NCBI RefSeq assembly: GCF_018320785.1
Contig: NC_054882.1
Location: 26,354,719 to 26,418,718 of the forward strand
Direction of reading: 5' to 3'
Length of the DNA: 64,000 nucleotides
Source of the DNA: Cheilinus undulatus
Lineage: Eukaryota > Chordata > Actinopteri > Labriformes > Labridae
Shown in pieces: positions 25,901-39,399 of this stretch (the stretch's first letter is position 1; each line of letters begins with the position of its first letter). The notes beneath the pieces are model-generated. The model ran no database searches. It saw nothing but the letters and a program-made list of their open reading frames with translations, and was not told the origin of the DNA. Position numbers and translations under genes: made by a program.

Positions 25901-28470
25901 GTGGAATTGTTTCCTGATTTCTGGAAAGTCTGTGCACCATAAAAGCTAGTAACTGACAATGAGGAGGCGTGTATCACCAACTGCTTTATCAGAGTCGGAA
26001 ACACTTGTGCCAAGAAACTGACGATTAAAAGTTCAAATTAAAGGCTTATTTAAGTTTTAACCACAGCTTGAATTAACTGTGCATGTTAACGTATTGAATT
26101 TGGTGTTAAGGAAACAGCCCACATATCTGACTGACTACAAAAAGGAAGTGGTACATTTCAGTAATGTACATATTTGTAACAACCACTTCCATGTTGACTA
26201 TAAGGAAAGTGTGTTTATTTGAAATTGCTGGAGGAACCTCCCCTGTTTATTCCGCAGCCTGATTCCTATTGACCATCAACATGACCCTCTTTAATGAGGG
26301 AATTCCTGAACATCAGAGGATGTCTCACGCACATCCTGGCCCTTAATCAGCCTTCATGCTCTCACCTATATGATCAAGGTCTGAGCGCAGTCATCTATTC
26401 TAGGGAGAGGTGACACATCCATTCTGCACACGTGGTTTCCTGGAACGTGCATCTGGCCCAACAAAACGGAGTTCTTATGAAATACAACCCTTTCAAGCTG
26501 CAAGCTGCCTCAATTTGGCTGCAGAAGAGAATTTTTGAACTACAAAACTATGCCTTTCTGGCCCGTCTTCGGCATTCTGTCTAGACCCACCCAGTACCAT
26601 GCCCTCCGGGAATCCTACTGTCACAACCAATGTTCCCATGGATGGGAATGACCCTCGAGGATGCGGAGATTGACAGTGAGCAGAGTGGGACCATGAATTA
26701 AAGGTCTCTGAAGAGTCAAGAGGCTTGTCAGAGGAGCATAAAAAATAAAAACATGTTGTAAAGTAGACTCACAACATCAGCATGCCCTCAGCTGTGACAT
26801 GAGAACCCCCCTACCCTAAACTATGCCTGCAGCCATTCTCCCCTGGACAGCTGGGGCAGGTCATACATACATGAGGCCCTGTTCACAGCTGGGTTTACTC
26901 CCCGCTACCTCATGCCAGGCCCATCTATGCTGGGAACCATCTAAGTTAAGCACACAACCTTGAGATCAGCCCTAGAAGCTAACACAGCTTTTGATACGAA
27001 GCCAAATGCATAAACGTTTTACAAAATTGCTTTGATAAGGAAATGTTGCAAGGCGGGGGGAAAAGTGACCCTGGGAGTCATCAGGAGCGTGAAAAATGAG
27101 TGTGATTCAGTGCAAAAACAACTTCCCGCGCTGTAAAACAACAATATTCCTGCAAGTGTAGGGGAAATCAGAAGGAAGTTCCTCCCTTATAGAAGAGTGG
27201 ATTGTTCTCTAAGCTTTGATTGTTTATGCAAAGCTAAGCATGTTTGCTTTAAATTATGTCACAATGTATCACAAGAATACTTCCACTTTAGTGCAGGAAC
27301 AAATATTGCATGCCTGGTTTGGAATGACTGCATTTGTTTAAATCTGCATCTCTTGATTTCCTTATCAGACAAAATCAGAGCCTAAAAACACGACAAATTG
27401 AAGCTCATCACCGGAGCAAGACATAGTCTTCATTTGTGAGTCTGTATTTGATTTTCATGGCAGGATTTGTTCTCTATTAAATATATGATGCAAATATATT
27501 AAAAATACTGATCTCTGACTGGAAGCTGACTTACTGCCTGTGTTTCTACTGCATAATGAGCAGAGATAGAAGACAGACAAAACCAAGAGTCCTACTATTA
27601 AAGCTGGAATGTCCCATGTTACTCCCTCTAGTCTGGCTTATTTTGTCACAACATAAATCTACTTTAACCACAAACTTTAACCGCAGTACCAGAACAGCAG
27701 GGAAGGATGGCTGGATGACGAGCTGGGGATCATGATTGTGATGCTGGATACCACTGGAAGCCCGTCAGACATTTATCTTGGGCTGGATTTCTCTTGCAGG
27801 TGTTTCTGTTGGCGAGACAAACAGGTTAAATTTGAACGAAACTGGTTCCTCTCAGAGCTCCTGGACATGCCAAGAGTTTAAACGGTATGTTTTGCAATCT
27901 GAAGAAATAAGTGCACTGCAGATGTTAAGATCAGGAGTTTGTTAATTAGACTTTGTGGTCATTGGGTCGGCGGGACTGGACATGAAATTGGATATTTTTG
28001 TCTTTCCGTGATATTAAAAAGTATGAGGCATTATGTCAGAACAACAAACCCAATTTGGCTCAGCTCCTTGGCAGTGACTGTCAGTGAGTGTGCGCCCAAC
28101 TTCCAGTTTACATTTTCTTAAAATTTACTCTCCTTGTCATTTAGGGCCAGCTACCTCCCAAACTGTCTGTGCCCACAAACGTTCCTATTTTGGCTGTGTG
28201 TTTATTATTACAACAGCATATTAGCGCCACTCTGAAAAAATCAAAAAGAAAGACCTGTTAATATTCAAGAAAAAGTCAGAAATTCACAAAAGGCAGTTGA
28301 ATTTTTGAGATTATATAGTTGAAAATAGTCTGTTGTGCTGGAGAAACTCGTAGCAGATGAAGCTGTTTTCCTTGCACAAGTCCTGCAGCTGAGAGTCCAA
28401 TCAAATCAGACTTTTTAGTAAGACTGAGGATTAAGGAAGTACTTGTGGTTTTAGCCCATAAATAATTACT
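25901..28470. other. Intergenic, no gene recognised
   Basis: AT-rich with no domain-bearing frame. The part up to about 26250 may be the degraded tail of the LINE upstream. The frames at 27197-27385 and 27939-28121 look like chance. Confidence 0.35.
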
Positions 28471-28474
28471 TTAT

Positions 28475-28730
28475 TATTACCTCCGGCAAGGAGGTTATGT
28501 GATCGGCAGGGTTTGTTAGTTTGTTTGTTAGTTTGTTAGCAACATAACCCAAAAAGTTATGGACAGATTTTGCTGAAATTTTCAGGAAATGTCAGGAATG
28601 GCATTAGGAGGAACTGATTAGATTTTGGGAGTGAATCCAGATCACTGTCTGGATCCAGGAATTTTTTAAAGGATTTTTTACTATTGGGAGATTGGGAGGT
28701 CTGCGCTCTCCGAGTGCTTGTCTAGTTATT
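28475..28730 (+). repeat. Dispersed repeat beginning CCTCCGGCAAGGAGGTTAT
   Basis: It starts with a small hairpin (CCTCC...GGAGG) at 28480-28495, then GTTTGTTAGTTTGTTTGTTAG, GCAACATAACCCAAAAAGTT, a segment on GGATCCAGATCACTGTCTGG-like words, and ends GGTCTGCGCTCTCCGAGTGC. I recognise this layout as a repeat seen very widely in fish and other animal genomes. A possible 7-bp duplication TTATTAT flanks it. I cannot assign the superfamily with confidence. Confidence 0.6.
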
Positions 28731-28856
28731 ATCTGGATTTAGAAGAGACACTAGATGGCACGAGGCTTGGAAATTTCATTCTTGTAGGCCAACTGAATAA
28801 ATCATTTAAATAAATCATCACTGCGGTATAAAAATACTTTTAACATTGTACTTGAT

Positions 28857-29328
28857 GAGTGGTTCTCAACTGGTGGGTCAGGACCCAAAAGCAGGTCATG
28901 GAGATTTCAGTGAATGTGTCAAAAAAATGGTGGCAAAAACTCTATGACGTACTGCAGTCCTTTGTGGATATGCATCCATACATTCTTCTTTTTACATGGG
29001 TAAATTTAAATAATTTCTCAATATTTTAACTCATTTATCTCATTTTCTTGAAAAAAACAAAGCTGCTCTTCCCACCCCAATGAGGGGATTTATCAAAATC
29101 TCTGGAAATTTGCCAAATTTTACAGGTAAATGTGGGGAAATGGGATGTAAAACTTGTTAGGTTTGTCCTGTCTCTTTGTTCGGTCGTATGTTTAGTCTCA
29201 TCCAAGATCCAAACTGCAAAGTCATTTATTAATTAAACATGCAATGCTAAAAGTTCTGGACACCTGGGTCCAATTTGTCATTGAAGAAACCGTTGGAACC
29301 TTGAGGCTAGAACAGTTGAGAACCAATG
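28857..29328. mobile_element. hAT-type MITE with GTGGTTCTCAAC / GTTGAGAACC ends (472 bp)
   Basis: The ends GAGTGGTTCTCAAC (28857-28870) and GTTGAGAACCAATG (29315-29328) are inverted repeats matching the common hAT end CAGTGGTTCTCAAC. The internal words GGTGGGTCAGGACCC near the left end are typical. The adjacent 8 bases on each side agree at five positions, compatible with an aged 8-bp duplication. It is non-coding. Confidence 0.7.
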
Positions 29329-30302
29329 TGTTAGATATAAATATTGTATGCATTTTTGAAAAACAGTTAAATTTAGAAGCTCTCATTTTGCTATTATGCT
29401 CTTTTTTTAATGAATAGTGCCAATTTTAAATCTTTACGTTAGATTCATACTATATCCATGTTCTGTAAATTAAAATAAACAATATGAGAAGGTTTCTGCC
29501 TTTTTAGGTAGAAGAAGCAGTGAGAGTCAGTGATCTTTGATACAATGTACGGTGGTTTTAGAATGATGGGCACACTTTGAGAACAGCATTTAAATTAAAT
29601 GATGCTGGCTGTAAAGGATGCTTTGTAGAGTTGAACTGCATCATTCTTCCCCCAAACAATGTAGGTTTGTTGGTGTTTTAAATCTAAACATTTTATTGCT
29701 TAAAAATAGCACATGTAACAGCCTGGTGGGGAAGCATGACCCTTAACCCTCCTTAGTTTAAAGCCCTAGATATCAAACACCTCTAGCTCTGCTTTGAAAG
29801 AGAAATTTCTGTAAAGTGGGGCTATCCAACCACTACTCTCAGTTCGTTTGATCATAATTTCACAACTTTAATATGGCTTAAATTTATGATGTTATAAAAT
29901 TAGAATTTTCTAGTTTATAGAGTCAGATTTATGACTTTTTTAACTAAAAAATGTATATTTTTCCTTGTAAATAAATGCCTTTTTAACAAAAAAACCCAAC
30001 AACTTTTGGTTTCTTGTAAATTTAGGACATAATAAGCTGAAAATGTATTTTTTCTGATTTGGACTTTCTTCTTTGAAATGAGCAGCTCCTCTTTATTTTC
30101 TAAACTTTTAGAGCTGCTGATAGCATACACTGTTGCTATTAGCATATGTGTGCATGCAAATTTAGTTTCATGACAAAACCTCAATGCCAGTTACTATCCA
30201 GGCGTGCATACAGAATCCTTTTTTTTTTGGTCTTTTGGTTGTTCTGTGTGAATGGTGGTCGTTGTGAACTTTTTTGAAACTTAAAATCGGTTCCATTTTC
30301 TT
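29329..30302. other. Intergenic, nothing recognised
   Basis: AT-rich sequence; the frame 29915-30184 (minus) has no domain and I treat it as chance. Confidence 0.35.
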
Positions 30303-30432
30303 TTAAAGATTTATTTTGGGGCTTTTTTGCCTTTAGTGGAGAGATAGGGCAGTGGATAGAGTTGGGATGAGAGAGTGGGAAATGACGTGTGGTGAAAGAG
30401 CCACAGGCTGGACCTGAACCGTACATGGGGGA
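30303..30432 (-). mobile_element. tRNA-derived SINE, minus orientation, head-truncated
   Basis: The minus strand reads B-box-like GGTTCAGGTCC, then the body with CCACTCTCTC, TATCCACTGCCCTATCTCTC and AAAGCCCCAAAATAAATCTTT, the same layout as the SINEs at 14940-15124 and 61243-61394. The A-box part of the tRNA-like head is missing. The boundaries are approximate because I could not fix a target duplication. Confidence 0.75.
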
Positions 30433-33400
30433 GCAACCTAACCAAGAAGAGTTTCATTTTCATTGTATTGTTTCCTTGTAAATGCAGAACAGTCAAGATT
30501 GTGTCCCTCAAGAATTCCTCCATCATTTTCTAGGTTTGCACTGAATAGATGTTTAAAGATAGGATAATTAGATCAATGCACCTTTCTTGTCAATGCTGTT
30601 TTTGAAGCTAACCTTGCAGCCAGTCTGTAAACTTGTTTTGGCATATTCTGATCATTACAAGAGTTAAACGAGTGAAGCACAATGAAAGGTGTAAAAGACT
30701 GTATTTAGAGCAAAGGCAAAACAAACTGTACCACACTGTAGTGTAAGCAGTGCGAGTTTGCTGGTGAGGTCATTTTCATTTTCACATTATAATACAAGGA
30801 GACTCCTCTCACAAATATGTGTCCTGCAAGCCAGAAAAGCAAACATCTGGGATCATAACATCAGGGCACACAAATCTCTTTAAATCTGATCACCTTCCAC
30901 TGGAACTGTGTCTCGTCAGCTTCAAATAGAAGACCAGCAGGGATCCAGTTTGGTGAGTGGTTAGCTTAGAGCCATACCAGCTTGTCTTGTGGACTCCAGC
31001 CACTCAATTACCTGTAAAATATAGAGTCAAATTACAGATGCAATTTGTCACCACTGTCAACACAGTGGTGAAAAAAATAATATGTACATTTTTGAGTGAT
31101 ACATATGTGGTTAAGAGGTCAGACAGATGCTTAAATAAAGCCCAAACTGCCTTAAATTTTTTTTGGCAAAGTTTGAGAAAATAACATGTATTACGAATTT
31201 TGAATCAGTGTTCTGAAGCCTCATAATATTGACCTGAACCAAAGAGAGACTGTTTCATTCATCATGTTTCATTCACTGCATGTTACAATAGTCACATCCA
31301 TATGGGAAACTGCTGCATCAATGTGTTTGGGAGAAGAACCATTGAAAAATGACTCTGAGGAGAACTGGACAAACATTCTGTCCATCACATTCAATGCAGA
31401 CCAATCACAGCGACAAAACATCACGACATGAGCTCGACATCAGCCAGCCTTTCGCGTTAACTACCAGTGGAGCCAGCTGGCGAATCAAACCCTTGCTGGA
31501 GCTGGTTGGAAATGGAGTGAAAGTATTTTTTTCACCAAGAAAAGCCTAAGTGTGGTTCTTTTCTCTTTTTTAATAAGCTCTGATAAAATGGCCGTTAAAG
31601 CTACTACCGCTCCAGCCATTGAGTTTGTAATTACCACAAACTCCAGCTGGGAGATGAGCAAAGACATCTTTTCTGCCTAAAACCTTTCAGTTCTGGTAGA
31701 AAAGTTCATTGCCTCACTGGCAGTCATTGCTTACCAGCTTGTAGTACAACTTTTGCACGACGTGACAGATTTTATTCTGAAAAAAGCCAGCCTATTTTAT
31801 GTGCTAAACTACAATAGCTGTCCCTTGGCTTAGCCTCATACTGGCAGACAGTGGCAGACACTGTGCCTCTTTTCTTGGCTTTGAGTTCAACAATCTAAGT
31901 AGGAGAACCATCAAAATAACATTAGTGGAATCTTATTGTCACCGCACAGAGAGTAGACATGGGAATCACAGATAAGCATCGAGTACATTCAGACAGGTTC
32001 CTGTTTGTCCTATGGGAGAGTGACTCCTTATTCCATGCTGCTGCTGGTAAACCTATCAGTGTACAAAGAAACATGGGAGCCTTTGTAGACAACGTGGCTC
32101 CTCTTCAGACATTATGGCTCCCCTATGGTAAGGAAGCAACGCCAGAGGAACCACCTAACCTGTTGTGTTTGGGATGTCACATTTATTTTCACTGTTTAGC
32201 CTGAAAACACCAAGAGGACACACATTTAGCGAGAAAATATGTTGCCCTCAAAAACCAATGATGTGAAAGTTACAGAAACAAGGAGCTCCCGATATTGTTT
32301 CATTTGTTAAGCAAATTTGGAAATTGTGTCATTTCCCTTCCTAATCTACACCCATTTCCCCCCACATATGGGTGTCATCCCCTGGTGTAACTCAAAGAAT
32401 TGGAGGGGCTTGTCACTGTCAAACATCACAATGCTTATTGTTCTAATGGCTGCCTCTGGTCCACAACCAGAGAATAATGCTTGTGTGATCAAAAGAGGGA
32501 TGTATAAGCGATATTCTTAGCAGTGAGATATGCTCGCTTTGACAAAAATACAGTACATGTGTTCTGAAATGTGTGTCTGATGTGCTTTATTCATTTCTGT
32601 GCAGGACAAAGAGCTTGATCGTTTATGATGACACAGCATGGTGACTCAAAATTTGCTTACTACTTTCCCACAGCCCAGACATTTTTTCACAGATGACGAG
32701 GCAATACCTGCAACCAGGCCCCGACCTTTTTCTGCGTCCTCCCTCTTCAGATTAAAGTAAAACCTGGAAACCATTTGGCGTCTCTTTTTCCTCTGGAGCC
32801 CTCATAATGACGGGAAAGTACTCTGGCCCTGCTGCCACAGAGAGCAAAGGCACAGGCTTGATGGGAAACTGGTACGCCTCTGCAAAAATGTCTCCTTTTT
32901 AGGGCTGTGTGAGCCCTGTTACATCCACAATCTGCAACCATAAATTTCAGAAGATGAAATAGCATGTGGCGCTTATCTTTATTTACACAATATAAAGTTT
33001 TTTTTTTTTTTTTTTTGGTGTCAGACGGAATTAAAAAAGTGACCTCTGCAGTTTAGAAAACAGTGACTTCTCATGGGGGAAATCAACTTGTCAAAGACAT
33101 ATTTTTCATTTCTTAAACAGAGAAAATTTGCTGTCATGAGTGTTTATTTTTTCCATTTATGTGCCAGATTTACTTTAACATTTCTACTGGGTTGTACTAG
33201 CTAGGGAAGGTTCACATGAGGATGCTGAAAAAGTTTTTCAAAAGCCATTAAAGTCACATGTAAGCAAAATACATTTGCCCTGATTGGCTGGCAACTGATC
33301 TTTATCCACTGATTGTCATTAAAATATATGTGATCTGCAGTTTGGAGTTGGTGGTAAGCATTGCAAATCAAACTTAACTGAAATCCAGCACCTTCGATCG

Positions 33401-33502
33401 TCTGCAACTAACAGTTCCATCAGATGTTGAAATCTGTGTTGAAATGGGAAGGATACAAGCTGGTTATCTAACTAATGTTCAAAAATACCAAAATATCCCT
33501 GT
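30433..33502. other. Intergenic, no gene recognised; poly-T tract
   Basis: No credible exon. A homopolymer T run lies at 32998-33016. The frames at 31349-31549, 31959-32204 and 32747-32965 lack domains and sensible splice context. Confidence 0.35.
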
Positions 33503-34035
33503 TTAATGGGATATTTTGGTTTAGGTGTGTAAACTGTTAGCCCACACCCACACAGAGAGCTGTTGGCCACTTCACAGCATTTCTTCAGGACATTTCTGAT
33601 TGAGGATAGCAGCCTGCATCACTCCCCATCCAGAGTTCCCTGCCTTACTTAACGCCAGTGAACCTTCTTCAACTTTCTGAAAATAAATGGGAAAAACTGA
33701 CCCTGAACAGAGGAGCTGACTAATTGACCTGAAATAACTAGTTTTAGCTCAGTTTGTCGTTTCAGTCTCTGTTGAAGCCAAGGCCCTAAACAGCTGATCA
33801 GATATGCTAAGGCAGAAGAGCAAGTAGCCATTAGGCCAAAGCTTGAAATGCAACCTAAAACTCTCCAAATGAAGTGGCGATAGTGTACCCATCAGCAACA
33901 CTGTATGTCCTAGCTTCTTCCTGCGTGTCATATTTGAAAGGTCAGTGCTTACTGAAATCACTAGAGACTAATGCCACGAGTACTGCCATGTACCTCAAAC
34001 AACCCAACTTCAAAAATACTGACATATCCCTTTAA
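33503..34035. mobile_element. MITE with TTAA-flanked GGGATAT / ATATCCC ends
   Basis: It is bounded by TTAA at 33503-33506 and 34032-34035, with TGGGATATTTTGG at the left and an inverted GACATATCCC at the right. The minus-strand opening AAAGGGATATGTCAGTATTT and the following TGAAGTTGGGTTG resemble a MITE family common in fish. TTAA targets suggest piggyBac-type mobilisation, but the end similarity is short, so the class is tentative. Confidence 0.5.
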
Positions 34036-36905
34036 CGTCAGTCCATAAACTTAGTTAATTTCTTCATACTTTTACCTTTTATTTATTACACTATTTAACC
34101 ATTTTACCTTATCGAATGGGCTTAATTTTTTGATCTGCAATATTGTGTTAATCAATATACATATATTAAAACATGTTATTAATGAGTTATACATTGTGTA
34201 ATTCAGTTGTTCTTACTGAAGGCTACGTACTGCATTGCTCCTTTAACAGTTTTTGTGCTATTCTGCTAAACAAAGCAAGTGAAAGTGTGTTAATGTCAGA
34301 ATAAGGATAATTTTTAGGCTCTTTTTATCAGGTCACAGTGCCATTTTTTTGAGTTCTCAGTACACTACTAAACTAAGTGGACTGACCAACCACTAAAACA
34401 GCTACTATATCAAAACAGAACCTGATTGAAATTGATGTGGAATGGCAGATCTCACTCACAGATGCTTGGTATGGGTAAAGCAGGGTGATATGGCCTCAAA
34501 ATCTAATCTATTAAGGCCTTTCACATGATTTACCAAACCCAGTTTACAATGTACAAGTTTTGCTTTTACTTACTAGAGTATAATAGTATTTAACAAAGTA
34601 AACAGAATTTCCCTTTTGATTGGGGTATCCCTAGTTCAAAATCCTGTTTAGCTTTGTGAGTTGCACCCATTCTGAAAGGGCAATTACTGCCATCTGTTTG
34701 GATTCATCCTGGGTATTTGTGCAGCAATCACTTCAAACTTTTTGTGCATTAGGAGAATGTGAACTGTTTTTACAAGTATGCACACTCAGTCTGTAATCAA
34801 CCAATAGTAATCATGTCCTGGAAGCAAAAACCTGCTCATTTTTAGAAATCATTCCAGAGAGACAAGTCTGGAATGAGCCAATGCATCCAAGACTGAAAGA
34901 AAAATAAACATTTTAACAGGGACAACACATTCAAATAATTAATGATCAATGGCTGACTGAGGCTTAAGGTTTGATGCAGTTAAATGGTGGTTTACGCCAA
35001 AGCATGGTGGCCTATTATCCTCTTGACAGAAAGGGATCCAGCTGTGGGTGAGCGAGGGACACTGGGTACAATGGGAGAAGAACACCCACACACCATTTCC
35101 TCCATAAATCGCCAAGACACTCGCCAGACAAACATAGCTGACAAGCAGATCCTCACGAGCAGTAATCAAAGATTTCATGACCTTTGGGTTTTACAACTAG
35201 TGTTACTGGCATTGTGCTGGTCTAACATGTTTGCAGGGTCAGTGAGGGGCCAGACTGCAGATAAGGGCTGAGTAAACAAGCACCATACACTGAAACCTTA
35301 TGGTTTTACTGTCCTGTGATGGATTTACATACAGTAGACTCACTATTAAGATAAGATACTTGTTTCTGTTTCAGTTTAACAGACCATCTACCCTGACATG
35401 ACTGCACATTTTCCATTGTACTGTTTTTATATTTGAGGTTAAATAAAGGCTTGTGATTCCTTCAGATGGTTGCAACAATTATCTTCCACACTCCATCCTC
35501 ATTATACCAACAGCACCAAAACACTTTCCTCTCATTAGAGCCCAAGCCATTGTCCATCAGCAGTTAGCAACCATTTTGCCATCCCCATTACTACTCAAAG
35601 AAAGGGGAGGTAAAACAGTTACCCACAAATCTGCTTCTGTGTGCCCACTGGTCCACTCCACTTATTCAGCCAGGGAAGTAAAGACCATCTGCTCATTTAA
35701 TACAACTCTAGCCTCAAAACACCCTCCAATACACATTCACAGACTCTATTGGCGCAAGCCAGAGGATTATTTGACCAAACAGCCACCAAAACTCCCTCCA
35801 AAACACATCTCAAAGAAGGCCAAGGTTGGTTAAGCCATGGCTGTGGAAGGTGGCCATTGCTTTGAATGTAATTGTTTGAGAAACATATTGGCTGGAGATG
35901 AATGGCGTCAACCAATGGAGGAGCTGGACTGCACACAAGGTGTGCACATGAGTAGCCGCTGGTGAAAAACATGGCAGCTGCTCTCACGGCCAGGCATGAA
36001 AAGACCAAAACATAAACACAGTGAATAAGCCAGCATGCAACAGCAGCTAACACCTATTTTTAAAACTACTTGTGGTAAACAAATTGTTACCCAAATGCTG
36101 ATGAGTGTGTTCATGTAACACATCCCACATTTGCTCCCCTGTCCCTTTCAGGCACAGATTAAGGATTTTTGATTCGCTGCTTAAGGCCTACAGGAGCCCA
36201 AGATAGCAGCACATCCTTATGTAATCACTTCTCAAATACCTCAACTTTGTTTTACCTCTCTACAGTCACAATAAAGATATTCTATTCTACTCTTCACTTA
36301 TGGCCTCTTTAGGCAGATTGGCCTGTTATTGGCCCACCATGCAGGGCCAAACAAGCTAACATTAACATACACTTTATATGAATATTCAGATACAGCTGTC
36401 TGTGACATGGAGATAGCAGCTGGTGTGTTCAGGCCCCACAGATATCTCAGTGCCATGCCTGGACAAGAGCCGCTGCATCTGGGCCAAGGCAGGCCCAGCC
36501 GGCCCTGGCAGGCCCAGGATCTCCCCAAATCCCACCAGAGACACCCTAAATGCAAGGGCCTTAAAGACTCAATAAACACCTTTAGCAGCCTGAAGCAGAT
36601 TCATGATGACAATCTCAGTATGTCTTTAGAGTGGCAGTGAAATGGGTGAACATGTGGCACAAAAACAGCATTTTAAAGCTTTTAATTCAAGTAGTCTATT
36701 GAAAACGGTTACACAAGCTAGTAATATTATGACTGCATTATATTATGTTGAAATTCTAAGTGGTATCAAATGAATTCCAAGCTTTGTGTCTTAACACACT
36801 AGATTTGTTGGAAAACGAAGTTCTTGATGGGGAAAACCCCACCCTCCTAACTCTACAATGATATAAAATCACAGAGCAGTTCATCTCACTACAGTCTGTT
36901 GTTAA
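34036..36905. other. Intergenic, no gene recognised
   Basis: Non-coding as far as I can see. The overlapping frames at 35453-36123 read through low-complexity CAAC/CCAAAAC-rich sequence without a domain. A copy of an AT-rich dispersed repeat may be present around 36120-36300, but I could not classify it. Confidence 0.3.
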
Positions 36906-37477
36906 TAGTGATGGGTCATGAGCAAAAGCTGCGGCTCTGAGAGCTGATGCTTTGTAGTGAATCAGAAGAGCCTGCTTGCATAGAGGGAGAGCCGGCGCTA
37001 AGTTTTTTTTTTCTTTTGCTGCTTAGCTCTCATAGTGTTCAGCTCCAGCTCTGGTCAGAACTTTGTTCTGATTGGCCAGCATGGCTGTCATGCGGCCAAT
37101 TATGTGAGAACAGAGAGGGGGGTGTCACTATCAGATCCATCCCGGAAGCCCGATTTGTACTATGCATGTGCAAATGCGCCTACATCCGCTCAGCATGAAT
37201 TCTAACCCTAACCAGTGGAATTTAAATGCTAAACCTAAGAATGGTTTTGTAACAGAATACATACGCAAAATTATGCAATTATAAGGCTTCTCATAAAAAC
37301 ACTGAATGCAAAAGGGTTTTCAACACACTAACCATTTTTTTGCAAAGTTAAGGTAAAATATAGGGCTACAAAAGATCCTAAATAAAGAGCCGTTTGGGAG
37401 TCGAATGAGCCGGCTCTTCTTTGAGAGTCGAGTCAAAAGAGCCGGCTCTCTGAAAAGAGCCGAACTTCCCATCACTA
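36906..37477. mobile_element. hAT-type MITE (572 bp)
   Basis: Begins TAGTGATGGG and ends CCCATCACTA. It is flanked by GTTGTTAA (36898-36905) and GTTGTTAG (37478-37485), an 8-bp duplication with one difference. Repeated GAGCCG/CGGCTC words occupy the subterminal regions (for example 37385-37465). Same family as the copy in dll4 intron 4. Confidence 0.86.
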
Positions 37478-39263
37478 GTTGTTAGCCGATGTCACTGCCT
37501 TCGTTGAGAGTTAACAACCAGTTACATGTTGTGTTTTTCTTCACTGTGAGGTAAATTGCCCAAATCTATCAACTACAGTGGCCTACGAGTCATTTAAAGT
37601 ATCATAACAGAGATCTTTGTGCCAGAAAACAGTAAATTTAATTCCAAACTTCTGTCTTTCTACTCTGGCACAGAGCCAGGCAGCTACGCTCTGATCAGAA
37701 GCATTTTTTTTTTATTTGAGAGGATAGTTTTTCTTGTGAGTGGGCGTGGCTTCAGCTCATTCAACTGACACACCCACACCATCCTAGAGCATATTTTACA
37801 GCCTCCTTTTTCACAATTTTGAAGCTTGATTTTATAAAGTTCCCAGTGTTTTTCATGATTGAACTTTGGCCTAGTGGTTCATAACACAGTGGTCTGTCAT
37901 ACAACAAACCTAAAATAAAGACTTTAATAGAATTTCTCTTACATGATTTATACATTACAATCATTCTGAAATAAAGTACAACAATGAATGTGACACCTGA
38001 TTGTTTCTGAACCAAATGCTGCTCCTAGATCATAATGTTCACGTTTTTCATTACGGCTAAATGTCATATCCAGCTTAGGATGGCATTTACATCCTCCCCG
38101 ATGACACTGATAGGATTTGGCCTTTTTAATTAGCCAATTTAATCTTTTACTAATCCAATGATATTGCCATAACAAGTAACGCACGTATGGCAGGCTAGTT
38201 GGAGGACAAAGCCTGCTATGATGGAAGAGTTTGTGTTTGGCGGATCTGGTGTTACCGCCTCCCTGCCTGTCTGCTGGTTGGCCCTGACAACACTGTGCCA
38301 CAGTGCCAGGCTGTCAGTGTGCCAAGCTCAGAGAGCAGCTGCCAGGCCAAACCAGCGGGCACTAATTCAGCCATCAACGGGGAGCCCCTTCCAGCTCCTC
38401 TTCTTCCAGACCCTCCTCCCTGTGGCTACAACTACCCCCTCATCTGTGCACACACACTGAGGGCTTCAATTATGACAAACTTGCCAAAAGCTAATCTCAC
38501 ATCTTTTTAATCAAAGACATTTGTAGCTAAGGGGGTTGCCAATATTCTAATAACTAATTACCAGAATTTCTGGTGAATAAACACCTTTTTCTCTGACCCA
38601 TAGCGGCCTTGTTCAATCGAGCAAAGCCTGAAAATCACCCAGGAATATCTGGAGGATAACTTATTCTTGATGCTGTGGAGGATTACTCAAAGTCATATAG
38701 ACAGCAGCATTGGTAGGCCTAGGCTCCCTTTTAACATGTCTGTGTTTCTAGCACAAATCATTATCATTATGCTCATTTCATCATTATCCTCAAGAAAAGC
38801 TGTGGGGACCATTGGCAGGCAAGTTTCTCTGTGATTGGTTAAGTGACACCCAAAACGCTCTGGATTGTCAGCTGATCTTGGTTTGATAAAGACTTTCTGA
38901 GTTTAATCCTGATGTGTTCTAAGCCTGTCATGTTGAGTTAAGCCAATGAGAAGACAAACTTTCTCTCTACAAGGAGTTTACAGAAACAGACAACCTCAAG
39001 CATGTAAGGCTATAAATACAATATGTGACCATCATGTCTTTGGAATATGTCCTTCATTCTATGCCTAGTATACCTCTGGTGTACACATACTATTCAAAAA
39101 ATAAGTGGAATTTACCATCAAAATACAAACTGCATGAGGATTTTAATATGGGTTAACATAGTCTCTGTGACGCTGTCATGCTATCCAGTCCTAGTTCTAA
39201 TGTAAATTGACTTGAACTTGTATCATACTTTTTCTGATTACTCCAAGAGTGACACTGCAGGTT
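37478..39263. other. Intergenic, no gene recognised
   Basis: No exon or RNA gene was identified. The block 38190-38460 is GC-richer and open in two plus frames, but the product is a compositionally odd cysteine/proline/alanine string without a domain, and I do not call it. Confidence 0.35.
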
Positions 39264-39285
39264 ACGCTTAGCTATTCACACCCAT

Positions 39286-39365
39286 TCAGCAGAAGCTGCT
39301 GATTGAACCAACAACCTTCTGGTTGCAAGACAGCTGACTCTACCTACTGAGCCACGGTTGCACCA
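39286..39365 (-). mobile_element. tRNA-like SINE head, minus orientation
   Basis: The minus strand reads TGGCTCAGTAGGTAGAG (A box of polymerase III type) followed about 35 bases later by GGTTGTTGGTTCAATCA (B box). The cloverleaf is imperfect and there is no CCA-ready acceptor stem, so this is a SINE head rather than a working tRNA gene. Its sequence differs from the SINE family at 14940, 30303 and 61243. Confidence 0.65.
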
Positions 39366-39399
39366 AGGTAAATCTTGCTCTGGCTACCTCAGATTATAG

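Noticed and set aside
35453-35833. 126-residue plus-strand open frame and overlapping minus frames
   Set aside because: Product is a compositional CAAC/CCAAAA artefact with no family resemblance.
39286-39365. Possible tRNA gene on the minus strand
   Set aside because: A and B boxes are present but the cloverleaf is incomplete; best read as a SINE head.
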